Assembly: GCF_001905145.1 (NCBI RefSeq)
Contig: NZ_LWLB01000034.1
Location: 310,001-374,000, forward strand
Length of the DNA stretch: 64,000 nucleotides
Direction: 5' to 3'
Source: Nocardiopsis sp. TSRI0078
Lineage (GTDB): Bacteria; Actinomycetota; Actinomycetes; Streptosporangiales; Streptosporangiaceae
The notes beneath the pieces are model-generated. The model saw only the letters and a list, made by a program, of their open reading frames with translations, was not told where the DNA came from and searched no databases. Positions 8,160-17,164 of this stretch are shown here, piece after piece. The position numbers and the translations under genes were made by a program. Position 1 is the first letter of the stretch. Each line of letters opens with the position of its first letter.

Positions 8160-9244
8160 CCCCCCGAGGACTGGAGGCGGCCGTTCGCGGGGCCGCCGCG
8201 CGGGCCTTCGGACTGGACCCGGCCCGGATCCCGTTCGTGTGGCCCCGCAACGACCACGCGGGCGAGGGCGCCGACGCCGCCACCGCGCTGCCGCCCCGCC
8301 TGGCCGGCAGTGTGGGGGACCGGCTGGACGCCTCCCGCGGCGACCGCCGCGCGGTGGTCGCCGCCCGGGTCGCCGACGTGCTCGCGGACATGCGCGACGA
8401 GGGCCTGGTGGACTTCGACCGGGTCTCCTGCGACGGCCGCGGCTTCCTCAACGTCACCTTCACCGGCCGACAGCGCGAGGCCCTTCTCGCCGCGGCCGCC
8501 GACGCCCCCCGCTTCCTCACCGGCCGGGAGTGGGACGGCCCGGGGGAGTGGCCCTCCTCGGCCCTGCACGAGGCCGGACCGGTCGCCCAGGCCCGCAGGC
8601 TCGCCCGCGCCGACGCCCGCGCCCGCATCGGCCTGGCCGTCGGGCCGCGGACCCCGCCGCCGGGCCCCGCCGGGGAGGTCTCCTGGCGCGACCCCTACCT
8701 GGACGGCGGCCACCGCGAGCTGATCACCCCCGCGGCCCGCGCCCTCGGCGCGGTGGGCGAGGACAGCGCCCGCGTCGCCTTCTGCCGCTCGGTGCCCGAG
8801 CGTCCCCGGGACACCGAGACCACCGGCCGCGACCTTCCGGTACTGCCCTCGGCCGAGTACCCCGGGGCCTGGGCCCGCCTGACCGACGCCAACCCCGCCT
8901 TCCGGCTGCGCTACGCCCACGCCCACGCGGTCAGCCTGTGCCGCTGGGCCGCGGAGGGGGCCCCGACGCCCGCGGTCCGCCCCGAGCACACCGCGTCCGT
9001 GCGCGGCCTCCTCTTCGACGGCCCCAGCGTCCTGGACACGGCCGCGCGCCGAGAGGAACCCCATATCCTGGTTCGATACCTGGAGACGCTGGCCAGTGCC
9101 TACGATGAGTGGCGGACGTGTCCCACCGCGGTCTCCGAACCCGCGGAACGGACCGTCACGGACCCCGCCCTGCCGGCCGCCGTCGCCGGGGTCATCCGTA
9201 CCGGGCTCTTCCTGCTCGGAGTGTCAGCGCCCACAAGGCTGTAG
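8156..9244 (+). CDS. nrtL: ArgS-related anticodon-binding protein NrtL
   Basis: 362 aa. Looks like an arginyl-tRNA synthetase without its catalytic core: the N-terminal part (about 1-110) resembles the ArgS additional domain, ending in GRGFLNVTF; the C-terminal part (about 255-362) is a DALR anticodon-binding domain, with LRYAHAHAVSLCRW, LVRYLETLASAYDEW and the ending LFLLGVSAP that is normal for ArgS. The HIGH- and KMSKS-type motifs are absent, so it cannot charge tRNA. It starts GTG at 8156, overlapping the receiver gene, and is followed 121 bp later by lysA. The function is unknown; the name follows the Streptomyces neighbour of lysA. Confidence 0.83.
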   Translation: MTPRGLEAAVRGAAARAFGLDPARIPFVWPRNDHAGEGADAATALPPRLAGSVGDRLDASRGDRRAVVAARVADVLADMRDEGLVDFDRVSCDGRGFLNVTFTGRQREALLAAAADAPRFLTGREWDGPGEWPSSALHEAGPVAQARRLARADARARIGLAVGPRTPPPGPAGEVSWRDPYLDGGHRELITPAARALGAVGEDSARVAFCRSVPERPRDTETTGRDLPVLPSAEYPGAWARLTDANPAFRLRYAHAHAVSLCRWAAEGAPTPAVRPEHTASVRGLLFDGPSVLDTAARREEPHILVRYLETLASAYDEWRTCPTAVSEPAERTVTDPALPAAVAGVIRTGLFLLGVSAPTRL

Positions 9245-9365
9245 ACACCCCGTGCCGGCGTCCGGTGGAGCACACCCAACCCTTTCGTCCCGACCTGTTT
9301 GGTGGACAATGGGGGGAGGGTGCCGCCAACCCGCACAGCCGTACAGTCCCAGCCGAAAGCCCATC

Positions 9366-10751
9366 ATGAGCCGCTACGCCCATCCCGCAGGTTCCCGCCA
9401 CGCGGAGATCCTGCCGGAGGACAACCCGCCGCTGCCGCCCGAGAACCTCAACGAGCTCGACCCCCGGGTGTGGCCCGCCACCGCGCGCCGCGCGGACGGC
9501 GAGCTCACCGTCGGCGGTGTCGGCGTGCGCGACCTCGCCGCCACCCACGGCACGCCCCTCTTCGTCATGGACGAGGAGGACTTCCGGGGCCGCGCACGCG
9601 ACTACCGGACCGCCTTCTCCGACGCCGACGTCTACTACGCGGGCAAGGCCCTGCTGACCAAGGCCGTCGCCCGCTGGGTCGCCGAGGAGGGCCTCAAGCT
9701 GGACGTGAGCTCGGGCGGCGAGCTCGCCGTCGCCCTGGCCGCGGAGTTCCCCGCCGAGCGCATCGCCATGCACGGCAACAACAAGTCCGCCGCCGAGCTG
9801 CGCCGCGCCGTCGAGACCGGGGTGGGGCGCATCATCATCGACTCCTTCGACGAGATCGAGCGCCTCGGGACCATCGCCGCCGAACTCGGCGCCCGGCCCA
9901 AGGTCCTCATCCGGGTCACCACCGGAGTGGAGGCGCACACCCACGAGTTCGTCGCCACCGCCCACGACGACCAGAAGTTCGGCTTCGCGATGAGCACCGG
10001 CGCCGCCGCCGAGGCGGTCCGCCGCGTACTCGACGCCCCGCACCTGGACCTGGTCGGCCTGCACTCGCACATCGGCTCCCAGATCTTCGACACCTCCGGT
10101 TTCGAGGTCGCCGCCCGCCGCGTCACCCGGTTCCTCACCGGCGTCCACGAGGACCTGGGCGTCACCCTCGCCGAGCTCGACCTCGGCGGCGGCCTGGGCA
10201 TCGCCTACACCTCGGGCGACGACCCGCTCGACCCCAAGACCATCGCCGAGAGCCTCACCGCCATCGTGCGCCGCGAGTGCGAGGAGGCCGGACTGCCCGT
10301 GCCCCGTATCGCCGTGGAGCCGGGCCGTGCCATCGCCGGTCCGGCCGGGGTCACCCTCTACGAGGTCGGTACCGTCAAGGACGTCGAGGGCATCCGCACC
10401 TACGTCAGCGTCGACGGCGGCATGAGCGACAACATCCGCACCGCCCTGTACGGCTCGGAGTACACCGGCCGGCTGGTCTCCCGTGAGAGCGACGCCGAGC
10501 CCATGCTGTCCCGCCTGGTGGGCAAGCACTGCGAGAGCGGCGACATCATCGTGCACGACCTCTACCTGCCCGCCGACCTGCGGCCGGGCGACCTGGTGGC
10601 GGTCGCCGCCACCGGGGCCTACTGCTACTCCATGGCGAGCAACTACAACCACCTGCCCCGACCGGCCATGGTCGCGGTCCGAGGCGGAAGCACCCGCGTC
10701 ATCGTGCGCAGGGAGAGCGAGGAGGACCTGCTCCGCCTCGACGTCGGCTGA
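9366..10751 (+). CDS. lysA: Diaminopimelate decarboxylase
   Basis: 461 aa. PLP-dependent fold-III decarboxylase that turns meso-diaminopimelate into L-lysine in the last step of lysine synthesis. PLP lysine is Lys94 in YYAGKALL; substrate and cofactor loops are visible as DLGGGLGIAY, EPGRAIAG (phosphate contacts) and the active-site Cys in GKHCESGD; the ATGAYCYSMASNYN motif closes the active site. An N-terminal extension of about 45 residues is typical of actinomycete LysA. Translation from ATG 9366 (weak GAAAG upstream). TACAGT around 9342 is a possible -10. First of the aspartate-family genes here; hom follows after 64 bp. Confidence 0.96.
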   Translation: MSRYAHPAGSRHAEILPEDNPPLPPENLNELDPRVWPATARRADGELTVGGVGVRDLAATHGTPLFVMDEEDFRGRARDYRTAFSDADVYYAGKALLTKAVARWVAEEGLKLDVSSGGELAVALAAEFPAERIAMHGNNKSAAELRRAVETGVGRIIIDSFDEIERLGTIAAELGARPKVLIRVTTGVEAHTHEFVATAHDDQKFGFAMSTGAAAEAVRRVLDAPHLDLVGLHSHIGSQIFDTSGFEVAARRVTRFLTGVHEDLGVTLAELDLGGGLGIAYTSGDDPLDPKTIAESLTAIVRRECEEAGLPVPRIAVEPGRAIAGPAGVTLYEVGTVKDVEGIRTYVSVDGGMSDNIRTALYGSEYTGRLVSRESDAEPMLSRLVGKHCESGDIIVHDLYLPADLRPGDLVAVAATGAYCYSMASNYNHLPRPAMVAVRGGSTRVIVRRESEEDLLRLDVG

Positions 10752-10815
10752 ACAGTCCTCCACGGCGGCCCGGCCGCCCGACACAGGACACGAGAGAAGT
10801 GGGAGTCACGCCCAA

Positions 10816-12102
10816 ATGGCGATGAAGGTGGCGCTGCTCGGATGCGGCGTGGTGGGTTCGGAAGTCGTCCGCCTGGTCAACGAGCAGTCCGAGGAACTGG
10901 CCGCGCGGGTGGGCACGCCGATCGAGATCGGCGGTATCGCGGTGCGCCGCACCGACCGCGACCGCGGCGTCGACCCGGCGCTGCTGACCACTGACGCCAC
11001 GGCCCTGGTCACGCGCCCCGACATCGACCTCGTGGTCGAGGTCATCGGCGGTATCGAACCGGCCCGTTCGCTGATCCTCGCCGCGGTCAAGGCCGGCAAG
11101 TCCGTGGTCACGGCCAACAAGGCCCTGCTCGCGGAGGACGGCCAGACCCTGCACGCCGCGGCCCGCGACGCCGGGGTGGACCTGTACTACGAGGCCTCCG
11201 TGGCGGGAGCCATCCCGCTGCTGCGCCCCCTGCGCGACTCGCTCGCGGGGGACAGGGTCAACCGTGTCCTGGGCATCGTCAACGGCACCACCAACTACGT
11301 CCTCGACCGGATGGACTCCCTGGGCGCCGGGTTCACCGAGTCCCTGGAGGAGGCGCAGTCCCTCGGGTACGCCGAGGCCGACCCCACCGCGGACGTGGAG
11401 GGCTTCGACGCCGCGGCCAAGGCCGCCATCCTGGCCCGGCTGGCCTTCCACACCCAGCAGGTGACCGCCGCCGACGTGCACCGCGAGGGCATCACCGGTG
11501 TGTCCGCGGGCGACATCGCCAGCGCCCGCGCGATGGGCTGCGTGGTCAAACTCCTGGCCATCTGCCAGCGCTCGCAGGACGGCCGCTCGGTGGGTGTGCG
11601 CGTCCATCCGGTGATGCTTCCGGTCGAGCACCCGCTGGCCAGCGTCAAGGAGGCCTACAACGCGGTGTTCGTCGAGGCCGAGTCCGCGGGCCGCCTGATG
11701 TTCTACGGCGCGGGCGCCGGCGGCATCCCCACCGCCAGCGCGGTCCTGGGCGACCTGGTGGCGGTGGCGCGCAACCGCCTCGCCGACACCTCGGTGGCCG
11801 AGGGAGGGCACGACACCGGCCTGCCGGTGCACGACATGGGCCAGACCATCACCAGCTACCACGTGGCGCTGGACGTGGCCGACCGCCCGGGTGTGCTGTC
11901 CAAGGTCGCGGAGATCTTCGCCGAGCACGGGGTCTCCATCAGGAACGTGCGCCAGGAGGGCAGCGGTGACGACGCCCAGCTGGTGCTGGTCAGCCACCCC
12001 GCCCCCGACGCCGCGCTCAGCGCCACGGTCGAGGAGCTGCGTACGCACGACATGGTGCGCGAGGTGGCCAGTGTGATGCGTGTGGAGAGCTTCGCCGACT
12101 GA
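10816..12102 (+). CDS. hom: Homoserine dehydrogenase
   Basis: 428 aa. Reduces aspartate-4-semialdehyde to homoserine, the branch point to threonine and methionine. NAD(P)-binding LLGCGVVGSEV at residues 8-18, VVTANKALLA with the catalytic Lys, substrate-binding GIVNGTTNY, and a C-terminal ACT domain from about residue 345 (YHVALDVADRPGVLSKVAE) that normally gives feedback inhibition by threonine. ATG 10816 with GGGAG ten bases upstream; a second ATG two codons later (10822) is possible. It lies between lysA and thrC in the classical actinobacterial order. Confidence 0.96.
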   Translation: MAMKVALLGCGVVGSEVVRLVNEQSEELAARVGTPIEIGGIAVRRTDRDRGVDPALLTTDATALVTRPDIDLVVEVIGGIEPARSLILAAVKAGKSVVTANKALLAEDGQTLHAAARDAGVDLYYEASVAGAIPLLRPLRDSLAGDRVNRVLGIVNGTTNYVLDRMDSLGAGFTESLEEAQSLGYAEADPTADVEGFDAAAKAAILARLAFHTQQVTAADVHREGITGVSAGDIASARAMGCVVKLLAICQRSQDGRSVGVRVHPVMLPVEHPLASVKEAYNAVFVEAESAGRLMFYGAGAGGIPTASAVLGDLVAVARNRLADTSVAEGGHDTGLPVHDMGQTITSYHVALDVADRPGVLSKVAEIFAEHGVSIRNVRQEGSGDDAQLVLVSHPAPDAALSATVEELRTHDMVREVASVMRVESFAD

Positions 12103-12361
12103 GGTCCCCTGAGACCTCCGTCCGCTCGGGGGCCGGGCCGGGAGCCGGTCCGCGGGCAGGCCGTACGGACGCGCGTACGGCCTGCCCGCCATGCTCGATG
12201 TCTCGTACAGTGAGACAGAGGGGCCGCGATTCGGGATACCCGATACGGGGTCATAGACTCGTGGCTGGTGGGACGACGGAGGCGCCATGGCGCGGCCCGG
12301 ACGAGCCCCCGCATCCATTGCGCGTCAAGAGAAGCCGCATCCACCCGAAAGGGACATTGTC

Positions 12362-13426
12362 GTGAGCATGGCACGGGCGTGGCGAGGCATCGTCGAGGAA
12401 TACCGCGACCGCCTCCCCGTCAACGAGAGCACCCCGGTCGTCACCCTCCAGGAGGGCGGCACGCCCCTGCTGCCCGCCACGCGCGTCTCCGAGCTCACGG
12501 GCTGCGAGGTCTTCCTCAAGGTCGAGGGACTCAACCCCACCGGGTCCTTCAAGGACCGCGGGATGACCATGGCCATCACCAAGGCCGCCGAGGACGGCGC
12601 CAAGGCCGTCATCTGCGCCTCCACGGGCAACACCAGCGCCAGCGCCGCCGCCTACGCCATCCGCGCGGGCATGACCTGCGCCGTCCTGGTGCCGCAGGGC
12701 AAGATCGCCATGGGCAAGCTCGCCCAGGCCCTCGTCCACGGCGCCCGCCTCCTGCAGGTGGACGGCAACTTCGACGACTGCCTCGAACTGGCGCGCAAGC
12801 TCAGCGTCGACTACCCGGTCGCCCTGGTGAACTCGGTCAACCCCTACCGCCTCCAGGGACAGAAGACCGCCGCCTTCGAGGTCGTCGACGCCCTCGGCGA
12901 CGCCCCCGACGTCCACTGCATCCCCGTGGGCAACGCGGGCAACATCACCGCGTACTGGATGGGCTACACCGAGTACGCCAGGGACAAGGTCGCGACGCGC
13001 AGCCCCCGCATGCTCGGCTTCCAGGCCAGCGGCTCCGCGCCCATCGTCGACGGCGCACCCGTCACCAGCCCGAGCACCATCGCCACCGCGATCCGCATCG
13101 GCAACCCGGCCTCCTGGAAGCTCGCCGAGCAGGCGCGCGACGAGTCCGGCGGCCTCATCGACAAGGTCACCGACCGCCAGATCATGGCCGCCTACAAGCT
13201 CCTCGCCGCCGAGGAGGGCGTGTTCGTGGAGCTGGCCTCCGCCGCCAGCGTGGCCGGCCTGCTGCAGGCCGTGGAGGCGGGTCAGGTCGAGCGCGGCAGC
13301 CGCGTGGTGTGCACCGTCACCGGCAACGGCCTCAAGGACCCCGACTGGGCGCTGGCCGGGGCCTCCTCGGCCACCACCGTGCCGGTGGACGCACTCGCCG
13401 CCGCCAAGGCCCTCGACCTCGCCTGA
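12362..13426 (+). CDS. thrC: Threonine synthase
   Basis: 354 aa, the usual length of the short bacterial/actinobacterial ThrC. Converts O-phosphohomoserine to L-threonine using PLP. PLP lysine is Lys64 in NPTGSFKDRG; the phosphate-binding loop reads PVGNAGNITAY; CASTGNTSASAAAYA binds the substrate; the end carries VCTVTGNGLKDPD. GTG 12362 is preferred because AAAGGGA lies 8 bases upstream; ATG 12368 is the alternative. A longer upstream frame from 12287 has no family similarity. 259 bp separate it from hom, and TAGACT near 12254 could be its own -10. Confidence 0.95.
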   Translation: MSMARAWRGIVEEYRDRLPVNESTPVVTLQEGGTPLLPATRVSELTGCEVFLKVEGLNPTGSFKDRGMTMAITKAAEDGAKAVICASTGNTSASAAAYAIRAGMTCAVLVPQGKIAMGKLAQALVHGARLLQVDGNFDDCLELARKLSVDYPVALVNSVNPYRLQGQKTAAFEVVDALGDAPDVHCIPVGNAGNITAYWMGYTEYARDKVATRSPRMLGFQASGSAPIVDGAPVTSPSTIATAIRIGNPASWKLAEQARDESGGLIDKVTDRQIMAAYKLLAAEEGVFVELASAASVAGLLQAVEAGQVERGSRVVCTVTGNGLKDPDWALAGASSATTVPVDALAAAKALDLA

Positions 13427-13643
13427 TCCCGGTCGCTCCTACTCAGGGGGTGTCCGCTCTTCTGCGTGCTCGACCCCAGGGGGCACCCGTGAGGGCGTCG
13501 GTAGGACGCCGTAGGACGAGTCAAGCCGCGCGCGAGGAACGAGCGGCAGGCGCGGACGAGGACGAAGCACTCCCGCCTTCTGGGTGCCCGAACACGGGGC
13601 GAAGCGGAGCGCAGCCCCGAAGCAGACACAGAAGGAACCCACC
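13427..13643 (+). other. 217-bp thrC-thrB spacer, no gene seen
   Basis: Non-coding by inspection. It holds a short direct repeat (GTAGGACG at 13501 and 13511), purine-rich sequence (GAGGACGAAGC, GGGGCGAAGCGG) and a distant inverted pair GGGCACCC / GGGTGCCC (about 13491 and 13581). No clear promoter hexamer or terminator. It may be an mRNA leader for thrB. Confidence 0.4.
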
Positions 13644-14606
13644 GTGACCCCACCACGCCCCACCCGGGTGTCCGTCCTCGCACCGGCCACCAGCGCCAAC
13701 CTCGGTCCGGGCTTCGACGCCCTGGGCATGGCCCTGCGGCTGTACAACGAGTTCGACGTCCGCCTGCGCGACGACGGCGAACTCCGCGTCCGGGTCGAGG
13801 GGGAGGGCGCCGGGGAGGTGCCGACCGACGGGCGCCACCTCGTCGTGCGCGCCATGCGCGAGACCTTCGAACGGGCCGGGGAGAAGCTGCCCGGCCTCGA
13901 CCTGGCCTGCGTCAACAACGTCCCGCACGCCCGTGGGCTCGGCTCCTCCTCCTCGGCGATCGTCGGAGGCGTGGCCGCCGCGAGCGCCCTGCTGGGGCAC
14001 ACCGGCCCCGACGGCGGACCGGACCGCGACGGCATCTACCGGACCGCCGCGGACATCGAGGGGCACCCCGACAACGTGGCCCCCTGCGTCTACGGCGGGT
14101 ACACGGTCGCCTACCGCGACGGCGACCGCTGGGGCGCGGTGTCCCTGGTCCCCGACACGCGGATCCTGCCGGTGCTGTGCGTTCCCTCCTGGCGGCTGTC
14201 CACCGAGCGGGCCCGCGGCCTGCTGCCGGAGGGCGTACCGCATTCCGACGCCGCTTTCAACGCCGGACGCGCCGCACTGATGACCGCGGCCGTTTGTGGC
14301 CACCCGGAGTCCCTGTACGCGGCCACCGAGGACCGGCTGCACGAGTCCTACCGGGCACCCGCCATGCCGCGCACCCTCGAACTCGTCCGTGACCTGCGGC
14401 GACACGAGCGGCTACCCGCCGTGGTCTCCGGAGCGGGGCCGACGGTGCTGGTGCTGTGCTCGGTGAACGAGGGGGAGGCGCTCCCGGATTCACCGGAAAT
14501 CACCCGGCAGACTGATTTGATCCGTCGGAGGGCGGGTAAGGACTGGGACGTACGCCCCCTGCCCGTTGAGCCGGCTGGGGTGCGGTCCCCATCTCCCCAT
14601 CCGTAG
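13644..14606 (+). CDS. thrB: Homoserine kinase
   Basis: 320 aa. GHMP-family kinase that phosphorylates homoserine to O-phosphohomoserine for ThrC. ATP-binding GHMP motif PHARGLGSSSSA at about residues 94-105; N-terminal APATSANLGPGFDALG is the family signature; GHPDNVAPCVYGG contributes the substrate site; VVSGAGPTVLVLCS is the C-terminal GHMP motif. GTG at 13644 has GAAGGA at ideal spacing; an in-frame ATG at 13584 lies in the purine-rich spacer and is rejected. Last of the threonine genes, followed by the rho leader. Confidence 0.95.
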   Translation: MTPPRPTRVSVLAPATSANLGPGFDALGMALRLYNEFDVRLRDDGELRVRVEGEGAGEVPTDGRHLVVRAMRETFERAGEKLPGLDLACVNNVPHARGLGSSSSAIVGGVAAASALLGHTGPDGGPDRDGIYRTAADIEGHPDNVAPCVYGGYTVAYRDGDRWGAVSLVPDTRILPVLCVPSWRLSTERARGLLPEGVPHSDAAFNAGRAALMTAAVCGHPESLYAATEDRLHESYRAPAMPRTLELVRDLRRHERLPAVVSGAGPTVLVLCSVNEGEALPDSPEITRQTDLIRRRAGKDWDVRPLPVEPAGVRSPSPHP

Positions 14607-15048
14607 CACTTGTGTCGAGGAATAGCTGTGGCCTCTGGTGATGTTAGGCTGGGTGAAGCACCAGGTGCCCCGTTACGGGGTGAGTGCTCATCCGCCACAG
14701 CGGCCTCCGCATCCCATACTCCGGTGGTTCCGTCTCACGACCCCCCGGAAGCGGCGGCCAACGTGTCGAGTCAGCGGTTCTTCCGCGACTGTGCCAACGT
14801 CATCGCAGCCCGCTCCTCCTCGGATGAGCGTGTCTTCACGATCGACGGGCAACACCACCGAGCCATCCGCCCCGACGTCTGGCTGTACCCAGAGCCCGCC
14901 GCGATTGGGTAGGCAGGGGACCGCCTTCACACCGGTTTCCGACATCCACGTGGGGCACGCCCTACCCGGCCCTGCCGGTTCGCACCACCGGGCCGGCCGC
15001 TCCAGCACCCGCTGACGGCCGAAGCCCGCTCCTTGGGAAGGACCCTTA
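14607..15048 (+). promoter_or_regulatory. Long rho leader: promoter, 5' hairpin and C-rich untranslated region
   Basis: 442 bp separate thrB and rho. TAGGCT at 14645-14650 is a good -10, placing the transcript start near 14657. The first 32 transcribed bases fold into a hairpin (AGCAC 14657-14661 with GTGCT 14684-14688, inner CCCCG/CGGGG 14668-14672/14676-14680, loop TTA). The next ~340 bases are C-rich with little obvious pairing and no convincing gene. AGGAAT at 14618 with GTT 19 bases later loosely resembles a SigR-type promoter. Rho is autoregulated through its leader in E. coli, so this could be a rut-type control region; that is inference. Confidence 0.5.
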
Positions 15049-17037
15049 GTGAGCGACACCACCGAACTCCGAACGGACGCGGCGGTCGACAGCAACAACA
15101 CCACCGGCGCCTCCGGAGCGGAGGCTGGCGAAGCCGCGCCGACAGGTGCGTCGTCGCGGCCCCGCGCGGCGTCGCGCGGAACCGGGCTGGCGGCCCTGAA
15201 GCTCCCCGAGCTCCAGAAGCTCGCCTCCAGCCTGGGCATCACCGGTACGGGGCGCATGCGCAAGAGCGACGTCATCGCCGCGATCGAGGCCAAGCAGGGC
15301 GGCCCTGTCAGCGGTCCGGCGAAGGCCAAATCCGCAAAGAACGCCGAGACGGTGCCCAAGGCCGGTAAGGTCGAGGCAACCGACGGCCAGACCGAGGCCC
15401 AGGTCCCCGACACGTCGGGCACGGACGAGGCTCCGCGCAAGCGTGTGGCCGAGCGGCCGTCGGACCAGGCCGTCACCGACACCCAGGGTGGGCGGGGCGA
15501 CAAGCCGTCCCGCGGCCGCCGTTCGTCCCGCAGACGCGGTGACGAGTCCGGTGACCAGACCCGATCGGTGGACGGCGCCGACTCCACTACCTCCGCGAGC
15601 AGCGTGACCAAGACATCCAGCACCCCCCAGAAGAACGGCCCCGACTCCTCCGAGGACCGTGACACCAGGTCCGGGCAGGGTCGCGAGCGCCAGCGCAACC
15701 GCCGCAACCGCAACCGGGGCGGCGGCGACGACCAGAACACCGGCGGCAACGCCCAGCAGGGCGGAGGCGGCGGCCAGAACCAGGGCCGGGGTGGCGACGA
15801 CGACGACTTCGGCGGCGGGCGCCGCCGCGGACGCCGTCGCGACCGTCGCGACCGACGCGGACGCGGCGGGGGCCAGGAGCCCGAGCCGGTGATCGGCGAG
15901 GACGACGTCCTGCTGCCGGTCGCGGGCATCCTCGACATCCTGGACAACTACGCCTTCGTGCGCACCACCGGCTACCTGCCCGGGCAGAGCGACGTGTACG
16001 TCTCCCTGGCCCAGGTGCGCAAGCACGGCCTGCGCAAGGGCGACCACATCATCGGCGCGGTGCGCCAGCCGCGCGACGGTGAGCGCCGGGAGAAGTTCAA
16101 CGCCCTGGTGCGCCTGGACTCGGTCAACGGCATGTCGCCGGACCAGGCCAAGGGGCGCCAGGAGTTCTCCAAGCTGGTTCCGCTCTACCCGCAGGAGCGG
16201 CTGCGTCTGGAGACCGAGCCGAACATCCTCACCACGCGGATCATCGACCTCGTGGCGCCCATCGGCAAGGGTCAGCGCGGGCTCATCGTCTCGCCGCCCA
16301 AGGCGGGCAAGACGATGGTGGTGCAGGCGATCGCCAACGCCATCACCGAGAACAACCCCGAGTGCTACCTGATGGTGATCCTGGTCGACGAGCGGCCCGA
16401 GGAAGTCACCGACATGCAGCGAACGGTCAAGGGCGAGGTCATCCACTCGACCTTCGACCGGCCCGCCGAGGACCACACGGTCGTCGCCGACCTGGCCATC
16501 GAGCGCGCCAAGCGGCTCGTGGAGATGGGTATGGACGTCGTCGTCCTGCTGGACTCCATCACCCGCCTGGGCCGCGCCTACAACCTGGCCGCCCCGGCCA
16601 GCGGGCGCATCATGTCCGGTGGTGTGGACTCCACCGCCCTCTACCCGCCCAAGCGCTTCTTCGGCGCGGCCCGCAACATCGAGGGCGGCGGCTCGCTGAC
16701 CATCCTGGCGACCGCGCTGGTGGAGACCGGCTCGCGGGCAGACGAGGTGATCTTCGAGGAGTTCAAGGGCACCGGCAACATGGAGCTCAAGCTCAACCGG
16801 AGCCTGGCCGACAAGCGGATCTTCCCCGCGGTGGACGTGGACGCGTCCAGCACCCGCAAGGAGGAGATCCTCATGTCCTCCGAGGAGCTCAACGTCGTCT
16901 GGAAGCTGCGCAGGGTGCTGCACGCGCTCGACGCCCAGCAGGCCATCGAGCTGCTCCTGGACAAGATGAAGGAGTCCAAGAGCAACGCCGAGTTCCTGCT
17001 CCAGATCCAGAAGACCACGGTGGGCCCCGAGCGCTAG
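15049..17037 (+). CDS. rho: Transcription termination factor Rho
   Basis: 662 aa, longer than the 420-aa E. coli protein because of a large actinobacterial insertion. Layout: N-terminal helix bundle (about 45-85, LAALKLPELQKLASSLGI), a low-complexity Arg/Gly/Asp/Asn-rich insert (about 90-280), the RNA-binding cold-shock-like fold (from VLLPVAGILDILDNYAFV, about 285-365), then the hexameric ATPase with Walker A SPPKAGKT near residue 415, Walker B VVVLLDSITR near 500, and Q/R-loops APASGRIMSGGVDS and PPKRFFGAARNIEGGG. The insert probably adds RNA contacts, as shown for other high-GC Rho proteins. GTG at 15049 with GGAAGGA upstream. Confidence 0.97.
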   Translation: MSDTTELRTDAAVDSNNTTGASGAEAGEAAPTGASSRPRAASRGTGLAALKLPELQKLASSLGITGTGRMRKSDVIAAIEAKQGGPVSGPAKAKSAKNAETVPKAGKVEATDGQTEAQVPDTSGTDEAPRKRVAERPSDQAVTDTQGGRGDKPSRGRRSSRRRGDESGDQTRSVDGADSTTSASSVTKTSSTPQKNGPDSSEDRDTRSGQGRERQRNRRNRNRGGGDDQNTGGNAQQGGGGGQNQGRGGDDDDFGGGRRRGRRRDRRDRRGRGGGQEPEPVIGEDDVLLPVAGILDILDNYAFVRTTGYLPGQSDVYVSLAQVRKHGLRKGDHIIGAVRQPRDGERREKFNALVRLDSVNGMSPDQAKGRQEFSKLVPLYPQERLRLETEPNILTTRIIDLVAPIGKGQRGLIVSPPKAGKTMVVQAIANAITENNPECYLMVILVDERPEEVTDMQRTVKGEVIHSTFDRPAEDHTVVADLAIERAKRLVEMGMDVVVLLDSITRLGRAYNLAAPASGRIMSGGVDSTALYPPKRFFGAARNIEGGGSLTILATALVETGSRADEVIFEEFKGTGNMELKLNRSLADKRIFPAVDVDASSTRKEEILMSSEELNVVWKLRRVLHALDAQQAIELLLDKMKESKSNAEFLLQIQKTTVGPER

Positions 17038-17056
17038 ACGCGAGGCCGCCACGAAT

Positions 17057-17101
17057 CACGACAGGGTCCCCTTCCCGCTCCGGGAAGGGGACCCTGTCGT
17101 G
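17057..17101 (+). terminator. Strong terminator hairpin after rho
   Basis: Perfect 21-bp stem (17057-17077 with 17081-17101, starting CACGACAGGGTCCCC) and a 3-base loop CTC, 20 bp after the rho stop. No T-run, but very stable; symmetric, so it may work on both strands. Confidence 0.85.
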
Positions 17102-17147
17102 TCCGGACCGCGCACGAAGTGCCGGTATCCGCACCGTCGACGATTTA

Positions 17148-17164
17148 CTTTCGGATCGCGAAAG
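17148..17164. promoter_or_regulatory. Inverted repeat, possible operator of the lactate permease gene
   Basis: CTTTCG-GATCG-CGAAAG at 17148-17164, in the 185-bp AT-richer gap between the rho terminator and the permease. TTTAGGGT at about 17241 downstream is a possible -10. Binding protein unknown. Confidence 0.4.

Noticed and set aside
8156..9244. Annotation as arginyl-tRNA synthetase
   Set aside because: Only the terminal domains are present; the catalytic HIGH and KMSKS regions are absent, so it cannot be ArgS.
14610..14912. 100-codon open frame in the rho leader
   Set aside because: No recognisable family, no ribosome site, and it starts upstream of the likely transcript start; treated as leader sequence.
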